Source: Comamonas granuli NBRC 101663 | GTDB lineage: Bacteria > Pseudomonadota > Gammaproteobacteria > Burkholderiales > Burkholderiaceae_C | DNA length: 61,687 nt | Assembly: GCF_000739995.1 (NCBI RefSeq) | Contig: NZ_BBJX01000016.1 | Span: 1 to 61,687, forward strand | Direction of reading: 5' to 3' | Part shown: piece after piece, positions 40,971-51,800 of the stretch | How positions within the stretch are numbered: position 1 is the stretch's first letter | Layout of the letters: each line of letters opens with the position of its first letter | Position numbers and translations under genes: made by a program | Notes under the pieces: model-generated | Told to the model about the DNA's origin: nothing | Databases searched by the model: none | What the model saw: the letters and a program-made list of their open reading frames with translations, nothing else

Positions 40971-41892
40971 GGCAGGGGAATCCATAGCCTTCAAGGGTTG
41001 GTGCGTCGTCCTTGTCGGCTTCGGGTGGAGGAGGGTCGCCGTCCTCGGGCTCGGCCCAGAACATGCGGTCGGGGATGGCATGGCCCATGCCGGGGCGGAA
41101 TCCCGCCTCCAGGCAGCGGTCCAGGAACGAGAGCGCCTCGGTGCAGGCCGTGGTGAGGTCGGTGCCGCATGCCAGCAAGGCCGCCAGCGCTGCGCTGAGC
41201 GTGTCGCCCGCGCCGGTGAAGGTGGCATCGAACAGCTCGCAGCGCACATGGCAGTGCACGGTCTCGGGGCTGGCCAGCACGTTCTCCACATGGTGCGCAG
41301 GCAGGGGAATGCCGGTCACCAGCGTGTAGGGAACGCCCATGTCGGCCGCGGCCGCTGCAATGTCGCGCGCCGTGGGGCTGCGCTCGCTGCTCCAGTCCGG
41401 CAGCAGCCAGCGCCACAGGGTGCTGTGGTTTCCAACCAACACCGAAGTCTGGGGCAACAGCAGCTCGCGGAAGGCGTCCAGGTACTGGTCGATGTGCGGT
41501 TCCTGCCACCAGGACAGGTGCGGCATGTAGCTCACCACGGGCAGCTCGGCGTAGTCTGCGGCGAGCTCGGCAATGGCGCTGAGGTTCTCCACGCTGCCCA
41601 CGAAACCGACCTTGATGGCCTGCACCGGCAGGTCTTCCAGCGCAGTGCGGGCCTGCTCGTGCACAGCCTCGTCATCCAGACTGAAATGGTCGTAGATCCG
41701 CTCCGTATCGCGGACATAGGCCCCCGTGACCACGGCGGCCGGGTGCCCTCCCATGGCAGCCACCGTGGCGACATCTGCCGTCAGGCCGCCGGCCCCGCTG
41801 GGGTCGCCGGCGTTGAACGCCAGCACGCAGGGGGGATGGCTGGCAGTGCTGCGGGTGTCGTCGTCGGAGGAGCTTGGCGGTTCGTAGGACAT
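40954..41892 (-). CDS. thiD: Hydroxymethylpyrimidine/phosphomethylpyrimidine kinase ThiD
   Basis: ThiD phosphorylates HMP and HMP-phosphate for thiamine synthesis. The 312-residue protein has the ribokinase-like fold with [17 protein letters not shown] at the N-terminus, [13 protein letters not shown], and the anion-hole/catalytic motif [19 protein letters not shown]. An acidic, Pro-rich C-terminal tail ([15 protein letters not shown]) extends past the usual fold end. No other thi genes are nearby. It is upstream of and overlapping hemL, an association common in this bacterial group. Confidence 0.92.
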   Translation of the reverse strand: MSYEPPSSSDDDTRSTASHPPCVLAFNAGDPSGAGGLTADVATVAAMGGHPAAVVTGAYVRDTERIYDHFSLDDEAVHEQARTALEDLPVQAIKVGFVGSVENLSAIAELAADYAELPVVSYMPHLSWWQEPHIDQYLDAFRELLLPQTSVLVGNHSTLWRWLLPDWSSERSPTARDIAAAAADMGVPYTLVTGIPLPAHHVENVLASPETVHCHVRCELFDATFTGAGDTLSAALAALLACGTDLTTACTEALSFLDRCLEAGFRPGMGHAIPDRMFWAEPEDGDPPPPEADKDDAPTLEGYGFPCHDTKH

Positions 41893-42237
41893 GGCGCCCT
41901 GTGCGTGGCGAAGGGTGTGACGCGGCCGGGTGCCGACGGCACAGACCAGCTCGGGGGGCTGGCTACAATCGTTGCATTCTATGTGAAGGCCCCTTAAGCT
42001 GTGCCCCGCTGGCGCCGCGGCCAGGTCTCTTGCCGCGTTGCGCGCAACCAGGGCCTGGGCCGGACCCGAGGGTTATTCCGGGTGCAAAGGCTGCCAAGAA
42101 GGAACGAGGGTTTGGGATACTCGCTGTCAGGAGCGGGTTGCCGGGAGGGCATGGATGCCAGTGGGATGCGGATCGTTGGACTATGGCATGCGCGGCTCTT
42201 GCCATCTGTTTATTTTTCCCATCGGGAGCAGTGAAAA
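41893..42237 (+). promoter_or_regulatory. pilG upstream region with candidate promoter and long leader
   Basis: 345 bp between divergent thiD and pilG. TACAAT at 41964-41969 (GGCTACAATCG) is a probable -10 element; a transcript from there would have about 260 nt of leader. The leader has small hairpins (GGCATGGATGCC near 42148-42159; TGGCA...TGCCA near 42184-42207). I looked for a rubredoxin-like CPxCG gene, often found near here in relatives, and saw none. No gene is called. Confidence 0.4.
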
Positions 42238-42636
42238 TTGACTACAAGCGGCGCAACTTTCAAAGTGCTCGTGGTGGACGACAGCAACACCATCCGGCGC
42301 AGCGCGGAGATTTTTCTCAAGCAGGGCGGGCACGAGGTCGTGTTGGCCGATGACGGCTTCGACGCCTTGGCCAAGATCAACGACTACCACCCCCAGTTGA
42401 TTTTTTGCGACATCCTGATGCCCAAGCTCGATGGCTACCAGACGGTCGCCATCATCAAGCGCAACCCCCGCTTCGCGAGCACCCCGGTGGTGATGCTGTC
42501 ATCCAAGGATGGTGTGTTCGACAAGGCACGCGGGCGCATGGTGGGCTGCCAGGAATATCTGACCAAACCTTTTACCAAAGACCAGTTGCTGCAGGCCGTG
42601 CAGCAGTATGGCCAATCCGATCAAGGAGCGATGTGA
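42238..42636 (+). CDS. pilG: Twitching-motility response regulator PilG
   Basis: PilG is a single-domain response regulator phosphorylated by ChpA that promotes pilus extension and surface signalling. The 132-residue receiver has acidic pocket VLVVDDSNTIRR, phospho-Asp in FCDILMPKLDG, the Ser/Thr switch in VVMLSSKDG and Lys in EYLTKPFTK. The start is a TTG at 42238: the frame has no ATG or GTG nearby, and GGGAG lies 9 bases upstream. The GTG at 42231 is in another frame. Its stop overlaps pilH (TGATG). Confidence 0.92.
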   Translation: MTTSGATFKVLVVDDSNTIRRSAEIFLKQGGHEVVLADDGFDALAKINDYHPQLIFCDILMPKLDGYQTVAIIKRNPRFASTPVVMLSSKDGVFDKARGRMVGCQEYLTKPFTKDQLLQAVQQYGQSDQGAM

Positions 42637-43001
42637 TGCCTATCCAGAAAGTGCTTGTCGTGGATGACTCCAAGACCGAGCTGATGTTCCTCACCGATCT
42701 GCTGCAGAAGAAGGGCATGCAGGTGCGCACGGCGGAAAACGCCGAAGAGGCCTTCCGCCGCCTGGCAGAGGAAAAGCCCGACCTGATCCTCATGGACGTG
42801 GTCATGCCCGGGCAGAACGGCTTCCAGCTCACGCGCGCCATCACGCGCGATCCCCAGTATGCCGACGTGCCCATCATCATGTGCACGAGCAAGAACCAGG
42901 AAACCGACCGGGTCTGGGGCATGCGCCAGGGGGCGCGCGGCTACATCACCAAACCGGTGGACCCGGCCGAGCTGCAGGCCAAGATCGACGCGCTCAACTG
43001 A
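42636..43001 (+). CDS. pilH: Twitching-motility response regulator PilH
   Basis: PilH is the second CheY-like regulator of the Pil-Chp system, acting in balance with PilG on retraction. The 121-residue receiver has VLVVDDSKTELMF, phospho-Asp in LILMDVVMPGQNG, the switch in IIMCTSKNQETD and Lys in GYITKPVD. The QETDRVWGMRQGARGY segment is typical of PilH. The ATG overlaps the pilG stop by one base, so the pair is translationally coupled. Confidence 0.95.
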   Translation: MPIQKVLVVDDSKTELMFLTDLLQKKGMQVRTAENAEEAFRRLAEEKPDLILMDVVMPGQNGFQLTRAITRDPQYADVPIIMCTSKNQETDRVWGMRQGARGYITKPVDPAELQAKIDALN

Positions 43002-43017
43002 ATTACCTGCAGCTCCT

Positions 43018-43545
43018 ATGGCCAACCGCGAAGCACTGCGAGAACTCCAGATACGCCTTGCCAGCCGCCTGCAGGCGGCGCGCACCGAAAGCTCATCGGT
43101 CTCTTCCTGGCTGGCCGTAGAGGCGGCGGGGAACAAATTCCTGCTGCCCCTGGGCCATGCGGGAGAGATCTTCCCGTGGACCGTGGTGCAGCCCGTGCCC
43201 TACACCCAGAAGTGGTTCATGGGCGTGGCCAATCTGCGGGGCGGCCTCACGGGGGTGGTGGATCTCGCGGGCCTGCTCGGCCAGGCGCCCGTGCGCACCG
43301 AGCAGGCCTTGTCCGAGGCCAGCCTGCTGGCATTCAATCCGGTGCTGGAGGTCAATGCGGCGCTGCTGGTCGATCGCCTGGCAGGCCTGCGTGGCACCGA
43401 AGCCTTTGTGGCCTCCGAGCCGCCTCAGGACGGCACGCCGTCCTTTTTCGGCTCGGTCTATGTCGATGCCGACGGCCAGCGCTGGCAGGAGCTGAATGTG
43501 CAGGCCCTGTCGCAAAACAACGATTTCCTGAGCATTAGTGCTTGA
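43018..43545 (+). CDS. pilI: CheW-like adaptor PilI
   Basis: PilI couples the receptor PilJ to the kinase ChpA. The 175-residue protein has one CheW domain (residues about 30-165) with NKFLLPLGHAGEIFPW, KWFMGVANLRGGLTGVVDL and a C-terminal SFFGSVYVDADGQRWQELNVQAL. The ATG at 43018 is 16 bp past pilH. The order pilG-H-I-J-chpA is the standard one. Confidence 0.93.
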   Translation: MANREALRELQIRLASRLQAARTESSSVSSWLAVEAAGNKFLLPLGHAGEIFPWTVVQPVPYTQKWFMGVANLRGGLTGVVDLAGLLGQAPVRTEQALSEASLLAFNPVLEVNAALLVDRLAGLRGTEAFVASEPPQDGTPSFFGSVYVDADGQRWQELNVQALSQNNDFLSISA

Positions 43546-43566
43546 GTACCTCTGTAAGGCTGCCCC

Positions 43567-45813
43567 ATGTCTGTTGTCAACAAAATTGCCGATCTGTTCA
43601 ACCGCAAGCCGGATGCCCCGCAGACCGACGACGGCCCCGTGTCGGCCCAGGATGTATTCAAGCCCTATCAGGCCGACGGCCTGGACAGTGTGCAGGGAGA
43701 TCCGGATGCGCCGGTGAGCGAGTTGCCTGAGGCGGAGACGCGCGACGACCTGATCTCGCTGCCTCTGCTGGGCCAGGCCACGGCCGCCCGCCATCAGCGC
43801 CGCCTTCTGCTGACGCTGGCCCTGGGCGTGGTGGTGCTGGCGCTGGTGGCCGGCTGGGTGATCCAGCAGGCAGACCGCGTGGCGCAGCAACTGACGGCCA
43901 CGGGCCAATCGCTCATGCAGTCGCAGCGTCTGGCCAAATCGGTGTCGCAGGCGCTGGTGGGCAGCCCGCAAGCCTTCCCGGACGTGGTCGAGAGCTCGGG
44001 CGTGCTGGCGCGCAATGTGCGCGCTCTCAATGCAGGCGACGCGGAGCTGGGGGTGCAATCGCTGGGCGAACCCTACCGTCCCGAGCTCGACGCCATCACC
44101 CCTCTCATGGAGCGTGCCGAGCGCAACGCCTCCGTGGTCATGGGGCAGCAGAAGATTCTGACCCAGGTGGGCGACGCCCTGCGCACCATCAACCGCCAGT
44201 CCTCCGACCTGCTCGAGATTGCGGAAACCGTCTCCTCGCTCAAGCTCCAGCAAAACGCCGCGGCAGCCGAGATCTCGGCAGCGGGCCAGCTCGTGATGCT
44301 GACGCAGCGCATCGGCAAGTCGGCCAACGAATTCCAGACCTCCGAAGGCGTGAGCCCGGAGGCGGTGTTCCTTCTGGGCAAGGACTTGAACTCTTTCAAG
44401 GAAATCGCCCAGGGCCTGCTCGACGGCAGCCCGGAGCTGCGCCTCTCGGCCTCCAAGGACGCACAGACGCGCGAGCAGCTCCAGGCCCTGATCAAGCTCT
44501 ACGAAGATACGCGCAACCAGGCAAGCGCCATCCTGGGTAACCTGCAGGGCCTGGTGTCGGCGCGCGAGGCGCAGTCCGCCATCATTGGCGACAGCGAGCC
44601 GCTGCGCCGCCAGCTCGAAGCGTTGCAGAGCAAGCTCTCCGCACAGACGGGCGTGGGCGCCGGGCCACTGGCTGCCCTGGTGCTCGTCGGCGCCTTCGTG
44701 CTGCTGTGCGGTGTCGGCATTGCGCGTGTGCAACTGCTCGACAGCCGCCATCGCCAGGGCCTGGCTGAAGTCCAGCAACGCGAGGCGCGCCGCCAGGAGC
44801 AGGAGGCCAAGCGCATCAACGATGCCAACCAGGCTGCCATTTTGCGCCTCATGAACGAACTGCAGCTGGTGGCCGAGGGCGACCTGACCCAGGAGGCCAC
44901 AGTGACCGAGGACATCACGGGTGCCATCGCCGACTCGGTGAACTACACCGTGGAAGAACTGCGCCAGCTGGTGGGCAGCGTGCAGAAGACGGCCACCCGC
45001 GTGGCGCAGACCACGGCCATGGTGGACAACACCTCCACCGAGCTGCTCGCGGCCTCGACCGAGCAGTTGCGCGAGATCCGTGAAACGGGCCAGTCCGTGC
45101 TCGACATGGCCACCCGAATCAACGACGTGTCCTCCCAGGCCCAGGAATCGGCCCAGGTGGCCCGCCAGTCGCTGCAGGCGGCGGACTCCGGCCTGCAGGC
45201 CGTGCAGAACGCCATTGGCGGCATGAACTCCATCCGCGACCAGATCCAGGAAACCTCCAAGCGCATCAAGCGCCTCGGTGAATCCTCCCAGGAGATCGGT
45301 GAAATCACCGAGCTGATCTCTGACATTACCGAACAGACGAACGTGCTGGCGCTCAACGCCGCCATCCAGGCCGCGTCCGCCGGTGAAGCCGGGCGTGGCT
45401 TCTCGGTGGTGGCCGAGGAAGTGCAGCGCCTGGCCGAGCGCTCGGCGGACGCCACGCGCCAGATCTCGGCGCTGGTGAAGGCCATTCAGACGGACACGCA
45501 GGACGCGGTGGCCGCCATGGAGCGTTCCACCCAGGGTGTGGTCGAAGGCGCGCGCCTGTCCGACAGCGCCGGCACGGCACTGACCGAAATCGACCGCGTG
45601 TCGCGCCGCCTGGCCGAGCTGATCGAGCAGATCTCGTCCTCCGCATCGCGCGAGGCCACGCTGGCCAACGAAGTGGCGGACAACATCCAGCACATCTTTG
45701 CCGTGACCGAGCAGACGGGCGAAGGCACGCGCACGACGGCCCAGCAGGTGCGCGAGCTCTCCGCTATGGCCGAGGAGCTGCGCCAGTCCGTGTCGCGATT
45801 CAAGATTGCCTGA
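43567..45813 (+). CDS. pilJ: Methyl-accepting chemotaxis-type receptor PilJ
   Basis: PilJ is the membrane receptor of the Pil-Chp pathway. The 748-residue protein has a cytoplasmic N-terminal stretch of about 75 residues and TM1 (RRLLLTLALGVVVLALVAGWVIQQ). A periplasmic domain with two PilJ-type helical repeats follows (residues about 105-370), then TM2 (GPLAALVLVGAFVLLCGVGIA) and a HAMP-like region. The signalling domain has its hairpin tip at EITELISDITEQTNVLALNA and AGEAGRGFSVVAEEVQRLAERS. Heptad-rich helices on both sides would carry methylation sites, though no cheR/cheB homologue is in the window. Confidence 0.95.
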   Translation: MSVVNKIADLFNRKPDAPQTDDGPVSAQDVFKPYQADGLDSVQGDPDAPVSELPEAETRDDLISLPLLGQATAARHQRRLLLTLALGVVVLALVAGWVIQQADRVAQQLTATGQSLMQSQRLAKSVSQALVGSPQAFPDVVESSGVLARNVRALNAGDAELGVQSLGEPYRPELDAITPLMERAERNASVVMGQQKILTQVGDALRTINRQSSDLLEIAETVSSLKLQQNAAAAEISAAGQLVMLTQRIGKSANEFQTSEGVSPEAVFLLGKDLNSFKEIAQGLLDGSPELRLSASKDAQTREQLQALIKLYEDTRNQASAILGNLQGLVSAREAQSAIIGDSEPLRRQLEALQSKLSAQTGVGAGPLAALVLVGAFVLLCGVGIARVQLLDSRHRQGLAEVQQREARRQEQEAKRINDANQAAILRLMNELQLVAEGDLTQEATVTEDITGAIADSVNYTVEELRQLVGSVQKTATRVAQTTAMVDNTSTELLAASTEQLREIRETGQSVLDMATRINDVSSQAQESAQVARQSLQAADSGLQAVQNAIGGMNSIRDQIQETSKRIKRLGESSQEIGEITELISDITEQTNVLALNAAIQAASAGEAGRGFSVVAEEVQRLAERSADATRQISALVKAIQTDTQDAVAAMERSTQGVVEGARLSDSAGTALTEIDRVSRRLAELIEQISSSASREATLANEVADNIQHIFAVTEQTGEGTRTTAQQVRELSAMAEELRQSVSRFKIA

Positions 45814-45859
45814 CCGCTAAGAAACCACATACGGGCTCAGTGCAGCCGGGAACCCATCC

Positions 45860-48800
45860 ATGTCAACTCTTGATCCCGTCAATGCGGCCCACGCAGAAGG
45901 CACTCCGGTCGAACAGGACCTGGGGCCCTTGGCGTGGGTGCTGGATGAACTGCGCAAGTCCCTCGATGGCGCAGTCAAGGCACTGCGGCGCTTCGTGCAC
46001 GAGGCCGATCTGGCGCGCGAATCGGACCTTGCCACGCTGGATGTGGCCAGCCTGCGCATGGCACGCCAGCAACTGCACCAGGCGGGCGGCGCGCTGGAAA
46101 TGGTCGGCATGGCGTCTCCGGCGCTGGTGCTGCGCTCCATGGAAACCGCCGTGCAGCGCTTCGTGCAGCGCCCTGAGCTGTGCACCGATGATGCTGCCGG
46201 CGCCATCGAGCGCGCCTGCTTCGCCCTCAGCGAATACCTCGAAAGCGTGCTTGCCGGCAAGGCGGTGTCACCCGTCGCCCTGTTTCCGCAGTACCGCGAT
46301 GTCCAGGCGCTGACAGGCGTCGAGCGCGTCCATCCGGCAGACCTCTGGCCCGTCGAACGGCGCTTTCGCGAGCCTGATACCCCCTTGTCCGTTGAGCCCC
46401 TGGCCTATGGCCCGGCAGCGCGTGGGCGGCTGGACCAGGCGGTGCTGCGCATTGTCAAGGACGGGGATTTCGACGCCGCTCGCGATCTGCGCGATGTCTC
46501 TCTGGGCTTCGCCGCTGCACAGACCGATCGCCAGGCACGGGCATTCTGGAAGATTTGTGCCGGCTTTTTCGAAGCCTTCAGCCGCGGGCTGATCGGCGCC
46601 GATGTCTATGCCAAGCGGGTGGCGTCCCGCGTGCTGATCCAGTATTCCACCCTGGCACGCGGCGAGGCCGGTGTCGCCGATCGCCTGGTGCAGGACCTGC
46701 TGTTCTTCTGTGCGCAGGCCCGTCCGACCGAAGATGCCGACCTGCCCAGCCTGCAGGCGGTGCGCAAGGCCTTTGCGCTGGACCGCAATGTTCCGGTCGA
46801 TTACGAAGCGCGGCGCTTTGGCCGCTTCGATCCGGCCGTACTGGCTCAGGCGCGCAAGCGCATTTCGGCGGCCGCTGAAACCTGGTCGGCGCTCGCCGGC
46901 GGCGACCGCAACAAACTCAAGCCCGCGGCTGACCAGTTCAGCCTGGTATGCGACTCCTTGCGCAAGCTCCATCGCAGCAGCGAATCCCTGGCACAGGCCC
47001 TGACCAAGGCGGTCGACCTGACCGTGCGCAGCGGTGAGCCGCCAGCCCCCGCGCTGGCCATGGAGGTGGCCACGGCCGTGCTGTACCTGCAGGCAGCCCT
47101 GGAAGAGACGGATACCTCCGAGGAGCAATTGTCCGAACGCTCCAGCCGCCTGGCTGAGCGTCTGGGCCGGGTGTGTGCGGGTGGCGAGCCCGAACCCCTG
47201 GAGCCCTGGATGGAGGAGCTGTACCGCCGCGTCAGTGACAACCAGACCATGGGCAGCGTGGTCGATGAATTGCGCGCCACGCTCGGTGAGGCCGAGCGGG
47301 CCATGGACCAGTTCTTCCGCAATCCGGCGGATACCAGCCAGCTTGCCAACGTTCCCGGCCGTCTGGCGCAGATGCGCGGCGTGCTCTCGGTGCTGGGGCT
47401 GGACCAGGCCTCGCTGGCGGTGCTGCGCATGCGCGACGCCGTCGAGCGCCTCATGCTCAACGAACCCGCCGAGGAGCCCGAGCGCCAGAATACCTTCGAG
47501 AAGCTGGGCAACAGCCTGGGTGCGTTGGGTTTTCTCATCGACATGCTGAGCTACCAGCGGGCCATGGCGCGCAAGCTTTTCGTCTATGACGAGGAGCTGG
47601 GCGAGTTGCGGATCCTCATGGGACGCACCCGCACCCGGTCGTCCGATACGGTACAGGGTCCGGAAGAAGTCACCCAGCTCATCGAGGAGCGTGCCCCCGT
47701 TCCCCTGCCGGAGATTCTGCCGCGCGCAGCCCTGTATGAGACTCCGGCGCCGGCACCGGCCGCAGCATCCAAGGCTGCACCGGAGCCTGCCGTGCCTGCG
47801 ACCGCCCCGCCTGTGCAGGCGCCTGCGGACTTGCAGGCCGAGTCCGGCCCTCAGCCGCTGCAGGCTCCTGCCCCCGCCGAACCGGCCGCCTTCGATCCCT
47901 TGGCCACCATGCCGCTGATGCCGCCTGCGGCACCGGCACCGGCACCTGCCGTGGATGAGGAAGAGGACGAGCTGCTCTCCATCTTCCTGGAAGAGGCCCG
48001 GGAAGTGGTGGGCAACGGACTGGCGGCCATCGCCAATTTGCGTGCCGAACCCGGCGATCTGAGTGAACAGACCACCTTGCGCCGGGCCTTCCATACGCTC
48101 AAGGGCAGTTCGCGCATGGTCGGCCTGAACGAATTCGGCGAGGCGGCCTGGTCCATGGAGCAGATGCTCAACGCCTGGCTGGCCGAACAAAAGCCGGTGC
48201 AGCCCCCATTGGTCGATCTGTCGGAAAAAGCCCTGCAGGCCTTTGCGCGCTGGGCGGACGATATCGCTGCCAACCAGGCCGACGCCTGGCAGGCCAGCGC
48301 CTTTGCCGATGCGGCCGATGCCTTGCGTCTGCGCGGCGAGCAGGTGGAGCTGGTGCTGCCGGAGCCAGGCGCACAAGCACTGCTGCCCGACGCGGCGCCC
48401 CTGGCACCCGCACTGGCCGATGCCGAACCGGAATCCATGCCGGATTTTTCCGAGACGGCACCGCTGGACCTCTCCCTGGAAGAGCCGGCGTCCAGCGCTC
48501 CCGTCGAACCTGTGGCGTTGGCCGAGGACATCGATTTTTCGGAGTTTGCGGCTGCCCTGGAGGCAGCGCCTGCGCCGGAGCCTGCAGCCGCACCCGCCCC
48601 GGCAGAGGAGTTGCCGCCGTCCCTGGAGGGGCTGCTGGAATCGTCCCCGGAGGCCGGCATCGATCTGCCCCTCGACGCAGCCCCCGCCGCAGCCGATCTG
48701 GAGCCTGCCCTTGCCATGCCTGCGGAAGAAGAGGCGGTGCAGGAGACCGCTTCCTCTGTGTCAGAGGAGGAAGTGCACGCGATCGGGGCCGAGGAGGCGC

Positions 48801-51800
48801 TGCCTGCTGCTTCCGAGGCCGCAGAGGTCAGCGTGCCTGCAGCGCTGGACGAGACCGTCAAGGTGATTGGCGACCTGCGCATCAGCATCCCGCTCTACAA
48901 CGTCTACCTGAGCGAAGCGGACGAGTGGTCGCGCCGCCTCGTCACCCGTCTGCAGGAGTGGTCGCTCGAGCCGGACGAACCCATGCCCGACGAGGCCTCG
49001 GCCCTGGCCCATTCGCTGGCCGGAAGCTCGGCCACCGTCGGTTTCGAGGCGCTCTCGCACGCCGCGCGCCTGCTCGAGCATGCGCTCGACCATGCCAAGC
49101 TGCAGGGGCGCACGTCCGCAGAGGACATGCAGACCTTCCTGGCCGCCGCGGACGATGTGCGGCGCCTGCTGCACCAGTTTGCTGCCGGCTTCCTCAAGCA
49201 GGCCGATCCGAACGTCCTGGAGGCGCTGGAGCGCATTCTCGCCACCGAAGTGGTCAGTACCCAGTCGCCTCCCATCGAGGATGCGGAGCACGCCATGGAG
49301 GCCTGGCGCATTGAAAATGCCCAGGCCCTGCAGGCCTTCGAGGCCGAGCAGGCCGAGCCGCAGGAGGCTGCTCCGGTCCTCGAGCCTGCGCCCGCCGCTG
49401 CCGCCCCGGTACCGGTAGCGCCTGCACTCGCCATGGCGATGCCGGCGCCCCTGGCCGAGCGGGCCCAGAGCGCCGCCGCCATGCCCACCGACATCGATGA
49501 CGACATCGATGCCGTGGACGTGATCGATCCGGACCTGTTCCCTATCTTCGAGGAAGAGGCCGCCGAGCTGCTGCCCGCGCTGGGCAGCGCATTGCGCCAA
49601 TGGGCGGCGCGCCCCGACAACCTGGGAGCGCGCTCCGAGGTGTTGCGCGCGTTGCACACCCTCAAGGGCAGTGCGCGCCTGGCGGGCGCCATGCGCCTGG
49701 GCGAGATGTCCCACCGCCTCGAATCGGCCATCGAACAGATCGACGTGGACACCGTCCAGACGGCGGATGTCGAGCCGCTTCTGGGGCGTTTCGACAGTTT
49801 GCAGGGCAGCTTCAACGCCTTGCGCAGCATCAGTGCGCAAAGCCCGATGGAACCCATGGTGGTGGCGCCTGCGCGCGCCGAGCCGCAACCCGAGGTGGTC
49901 GAGGCGAGCCAGGAGCCGCAGGCGCATCTTCCTGTGGTGCGGCCGGTGCTGGCGCGTCCGCAGGTGCTGGATGTCGCACCGGTGCGCGCCACGGCGGGCC
50001 ACTCGGTGCGCGTGCGCGCCCAGCTGCTCGACCGCCTGGTCAACCAGGCGGGCGAAGTCATGATCTCCCGTTCGCGCCTGGAGGCCCGCGTGGGGCAGTT
50101 GCGCAATGCCATGAGCGATCTGACGGGCAACCTGGAGCGCCTGCGCCAGCAGTTGCGCGATATCGAGCTGCAATCCGAGTCGCAGATGCAGTCGCGGCTG
50201 GCGCAATCCAAGGATTCGGCCGCGGGTTTCGACCCGCTGGAATTCGACCGCTTCACGCGCGTGCAGGAACTCACGCGCATGATGGCCGAGTCCGTCAACG
50301 ACGTGGCCACCATCCAGCGCAACCTGCTGCGCGCCATGGAGGGTGCCGAGGATGACCTGATCGCACAGGGCCGCCAGGCGCGCGAACTGCAGCGCGACCT
50401 GCTGCGCACGCGCATGGTGGAGTTCGAAGGCATTTCCGAGCGCCTGTATGCCGTCGTGCGCCAGGCTTCCAAGGAAACGGGCAAGCAGATCAAGCTCGAC
50501 ATCACGGGCGGCTCCATCGAAATGGACCGCGGCGTGCTCGATCGCATGACGCCGGCTTTTGAACACCTGCTGCGCAACTGTGTGGTCCATGGCATCGAGG
50601 CACCCGGCCAGCGCACGGCCAAGTCCAAGCCTGCCACGGGCACCATCACCGTCGATCTGCGCCATGAGGGCAATGACGTGTCCGTCGAGTTCCGCGACGA
50701 CGGTGCGGGCCTGAACCTGGACGCCATCCGTGCCAAGGCGCTGGCCCAGGGCCTGATCGCCGCCGATGCCCAGATCAGCGATGCCGAGGCGGCGAACCTG
50801 ATCTTCACTCCCGGCTTTTCCACGGCCAGCGAGGTCACGGGACTGGCCGGGCGCGGCATCGGCATGGATGTGGTGCGCGCCGAAGTCCATGCCCTGGGCG
50901 GACGCATCGAAACCCAGACCGCGGCGGACCAGGGAACTTCCTTCCGCATGGTGCTGCCACTGACCACGGCGGTGACCCAGGTGGTCATGCTGCGCGCGGG
51001 CGATCTTGCCATCGGCGTGCCGGCCAACCTCGTGGAGATCGTGCGCCGCGCCCCCGCCCCCGAGCTGGAGGCCGCCTACCGCACGGGCTTTTTCGAGGTC
51101 GCGGGGGAAAGCCTGCCCTTCTTCTGGTGCGGTGCGCTGCTGCAGGCGTCCACGCACAGCACCGAGCAGACCACGGGCAAGACCCGTCCTGTCGTCATCC
51201 TGCGCAGTGCGGCGCAGCGCATCGCCATGCATGTGGACGAAGTGCTGGGCAACCGCGAAGTCGTGGTCAAGAACCTCGGGCCGCAGCTCTCGCGCCTGCC
51301 GGGTCTGGCGGGCATGTCGGTGCTCGCGTCCGGGGCCGTGGTGCTCATCTACAACCCCGTGGCCCTGGCCACGGTGTATGGCGAGCGCGTGCGCACCCTG
51401 GGCAGCAGCCTGCCCATGGCGGACGGCGCTGCCGCCCAGGCGGCGCCTGCTGCCGCCGTGCCCGTACCGGCCGCTGCTGCTGCGCCCCAGGTGCCGCTGG
51501 TCCTGGTGGTGGACGACTCCATCACCGTGCGCCGCGTCACCCAGCGTCTGCTGCAGCGCGAGGGCTACCGGGTGGCGCTGGCCGCCGACGGCTTGCAGGC
51601 CCTGGAAAAGCTCCAGGAAGAGCGGCCTACGGTGGTGCTCTCGGACATCGAGATGCCGCGCATGGACGGTTTCGACCTGGCGCGCAACATCCGTGCCGAC
51701 GCGAGCCTGCACGACCTGCCCATCATCATGATCACTTCGCGCATTGCGCAAAAGCACCGCGAGCATGCCATGGAGCTGGGCGTGAACCACTACCTGGGCA

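Noticed and set aside
41893-42237. A small gene such as rubredoxin upstream of pilG
   Set aside because: No CPxCG-type motif in any frame and no credible start with a Shine-Dalgarno.
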